From Streptomyces sp. ISL-87 (GTDB taxonomy: Bacteria; Actinomycetota; Actinomycetes; Streptomycetales; Streptomycetaceae), in the NCBI RefSeq assembly GCF_018614095.1, contig NZ_JAGGOY010000008.1, forward strand, positions 62,001 to 126,000: DNA of 64,000 bases, written 5' to 3'. Below, piece after piece: positions 62,659-64,000 of this stretch; position 1 is the stretch's first letter, and every line of letters starts with the position of its first letter. A program made the translations under genes and the position numbers. The notes below the pieces were generated by a model that ran no database searches, was not told the DNA's origin, and saw nothing but the letters and a program-made list of their open reading frames with translations.

Positions 62659-63714
62659 CTAGCCGGCCGCCCGGTCGTCCAGCGGGCGCCGCCGCTGCGC
62701 GAGGTCCGTCAGGGCCGGGGGCATCCAGGCCCCGTCCGGGTGGTAGAGGTTCCTGCCGGGCGGCACGATCTCGTCGATCCGGTCCAGCGCAGCATCGTCG
62801 AGGACCAGCCCGGCGCCCTTGACCAGAGACTCCATCTGCTCCATGGTCCGCGGCCCGATGATCACCGAGGTGACGGCGGGGTGTGCCGCGGCGAAGGCGA
62901 CGGCCAGCACAGGCAAGGTGCAGCCGATGGAATCGGCAAGCTCCACCAGCTGCTCGACCGCCTCCAGCTTCGCGACGTTCCCCGGGATCGCCGGGTCGAA
63001 GCGCGCCGGCGTGAGTGCTGCCCGGCCCGAGGTCATGTCGATGGGCCCGCCGAGCCGGTACTTGCCGCTCAGGAACCCGGACGCGAGCGGGCTCCAGGTC
63101 AGCACCCCCATCCCGTACCGCCGGGCGACCGGCAGCACATCGGCCTCGATCCCGCGCGCGAGGATCGAGTAGGGCGGCTGCTCGGTGCGGAACCGCGGCA
63201 GCGCCCTCCGCTCGGCGACCTGGTGGGCCTCGACGAGCTCCTCGGCCGGGAAGGTCGAGCACCCGAAGGCCCGGATCTTCCCGGCCCGCACCAGATCGCC
63301 GAGGACGGACAGGGTCTCCTCGACGTCCGTCGAGTGGTCCGGCCGGTGCACCTGGTAGAGGTCGATCCAGTCGGTGTCCAGCCGCCGCAGGCTGTCCTCC
63401 ACCGCCCGTACGATCCACCGTCGCGAATTCCCGCTGCGGTTACGCCCCTCCCCCATCTGGAAGTGCACCTTGGTGGCGAGCACGACATCGTCGCGCCGCC
63501 CCTTGAGCGCCTTCCCGACGATCACCTCGGACTCCCCGGCGGAGTACATGTCCGCGGTGTCGACGAAGTTGATGCCCTGATCGAGCGCAGCGTGGATGAT
63601 CCGCGCACACTCCTCGTGGTCCGGGTTCCCCACCGCCCCGAACATCATCGTGCCGAGGCAGTGAGCACTCACCTCTATGCCGGTCCCACCCAGAATTCGG
63701 TATCGCATGGTCAT
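62659..63714 (-). CDS. Aldo/keto reductase
   Basis: ATG 63714 (MTMRYRILGGTG) is used; ATG 63708 is two codons in. The product has 351 residues in a TIM barrel. The catalytic set is visible: Asp and Tyr in NFVDTADMYSAGESE, Lys in VLATKVHFQM and His in YQVHRPD. The C-terminal NADPH site includes SVIIGPRTMEQMES. It reduces an unknown aldehyde or ketone and is closest to the YajO/Tas-like group. Confidence 0.9.
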   Translation of the reverse strand: MTMRYRILGGTGIEVSAHCLGTMMFGAVGNPDHEECARIIHAALDQGINFVDTADMYSAGESEVIVGKALKGRRDDVVLATKVHFQMGEGRNRSGNSRRWIVRAVEDSLRRLDTDWIDLYQVHRPDHSTDVEETLSVLGDLVRAGKIRAFGCSTFPAEELVEAHQVAERRALPRFRTEQPPYSILARGIEADVLPVARRYGMGVLTWSPLASGFLSGKYRLGGPIDMTSGRAALTPARFDPAIPGNVAKLEAVEQLVELADSIGCTLPVLAVAFAAAHPAVTSVIIGPRTMEQMESLVKGAGLVLDDAALDRIDEIVPPGRNLYHPDGAWMPPALTDLAQRRRPLDDRAAG

Positions 63715-63836
63715 GAACCCGCACCCTAGGAGTTGGAGCACACTCCAGCGCAAGAGGCGAGTGAGCTGGAGAACCAGGTGCATGATGGCCCCGGCCGGGT
63801 GGCAGCAGCCCGGATCAGAGCCGTTGGGGGCGACGT

Positions 63837-64000
63837 ATGCCAAGTGCCGACATACCGGGGGGATTCCCGTACGCGCCGTGGCCTCCCGTGCCCCCGCGGC
63901 GAAATCGCCGATGGCTCGTCATCGGCATCGTCGTGGGGCTGGCAGTGGCGCTGGCGGGTGTCATCCTGGTCCCTCTGGCCCTTGTTGCGATGCTGCTCGT
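63837..64000 (+). CDS. N-terminal part of a membrane protein (partial)
   Basis: ATG 63837 follows GGGGG. The visible 54 residues have a Pro-rich start, an Arg-rich motif (PPRRNRRW) and then a long hydrophobic segment (LVIGIVVGLAVALAGVILVP, in part). It runs off the right edge. No family can be given. Confidence 0.6.
   Translation, partial: MPSADIPGGFPYAPWPPVPPRRNRRWLVIGIVVGLAVALAGVILVPLALVAMLL

Overview
The window is high-GC chromosomal DNA of a Streptomyces species. The evidence is codon use, many GTG/TTG starts, GTGA/ATGA start-stop overlaps, TTG(T/A)TCCACA-type DnaA boxes, nine perfect copies of the Streptomyces parS site (GTTTCACGTGAAAC), and gene content. As I recall, the order of pepP, the copper genes with dtpA, pheA, serS, cydDC-cydB-cydA, hisC and a LacI regulator matches the origin-proximal core of S. 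coelicolor (about SCO3940-SCO3970). No database search was possible, so family names come from motifs and memory.

Layout. Positions 1-5140 are the right end of an actinomycete integrative and conjugative element (AICE). It holds a membrane-protein tail, a small Cys-rich protein, a primase-polymerase with a coupled ATPase, a 248-bp inverted duplication full of GCGTCACC iterons, an excisionase and a tyrosine integrase. The integrase lies beside tRNA-Ser(UGA), the likely attachment site. The other end of the element lies outside the window.

Positions 5297-19660 hold a secreted trypsin-like protease, a cysteine dioxygenase/UPF0324 exporter pair with a LysR regulator, an HtrA protease, a glycerophosphodiesterase, two RsbW-like kinases, a DUF5926 protein, a chromosomal Prim-Pol-like protein, a PP2C phosphatase and Xaa-Pro aminopeptidase. 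Positions 19869-26136 are a copper-trafficking operon (YcnI, Sco, ECuC, CopCD) ending in the Tat-exported DyP peroxidase DtpA. pheA follows, then a 520-bp gap with six DnaA boxes, serS and a HAD phosphatase.

Positions 29904-38216 carry a rhomboid-like protein, a four-gene double ABC exporter operon, an M24-like protein coupled to an alpha/beta hydrolase-SDR fusion, a truncated remnant gene and a MerR regulator. Positions 38321-45024 carry an aquaporin, KptA, and an HSP90-like ATPase coupled to a large TPR protein whose reading frame is broken. Positions 45059-48872 look like a patch of gain and loss: an intact F420 oxidoreductase, an unknown protein, a VapBC-like pair with a frameshifted toxin, and a 5' fragment of a second oxidoreductase.

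Positions 48988-59219 hold a HAD phosphatase, cydDC, cydB and cydA under a clear Rex operator, a cyclophilin-like protein, hisC and a LacI regulator. The rest holds a metallophosphoesterase, a membrane protein, a secreted collagen-like protein, an aldo/keto reductase with a 54-bp perfect palindrome containing parS downstream of it, and the start of one more membrane protein.

Main points of interest: the parS sites and where they sit (in pairs, inside coding sequence, over a start codon, at the tip of a terminator-like palindrome); DnaA-box clusters away from oriC; the AICE inverted iteron region; the HSP90/TPR pair with its frameshift; the broken toxin; and tandem duplications covering the stop codons of three genes.
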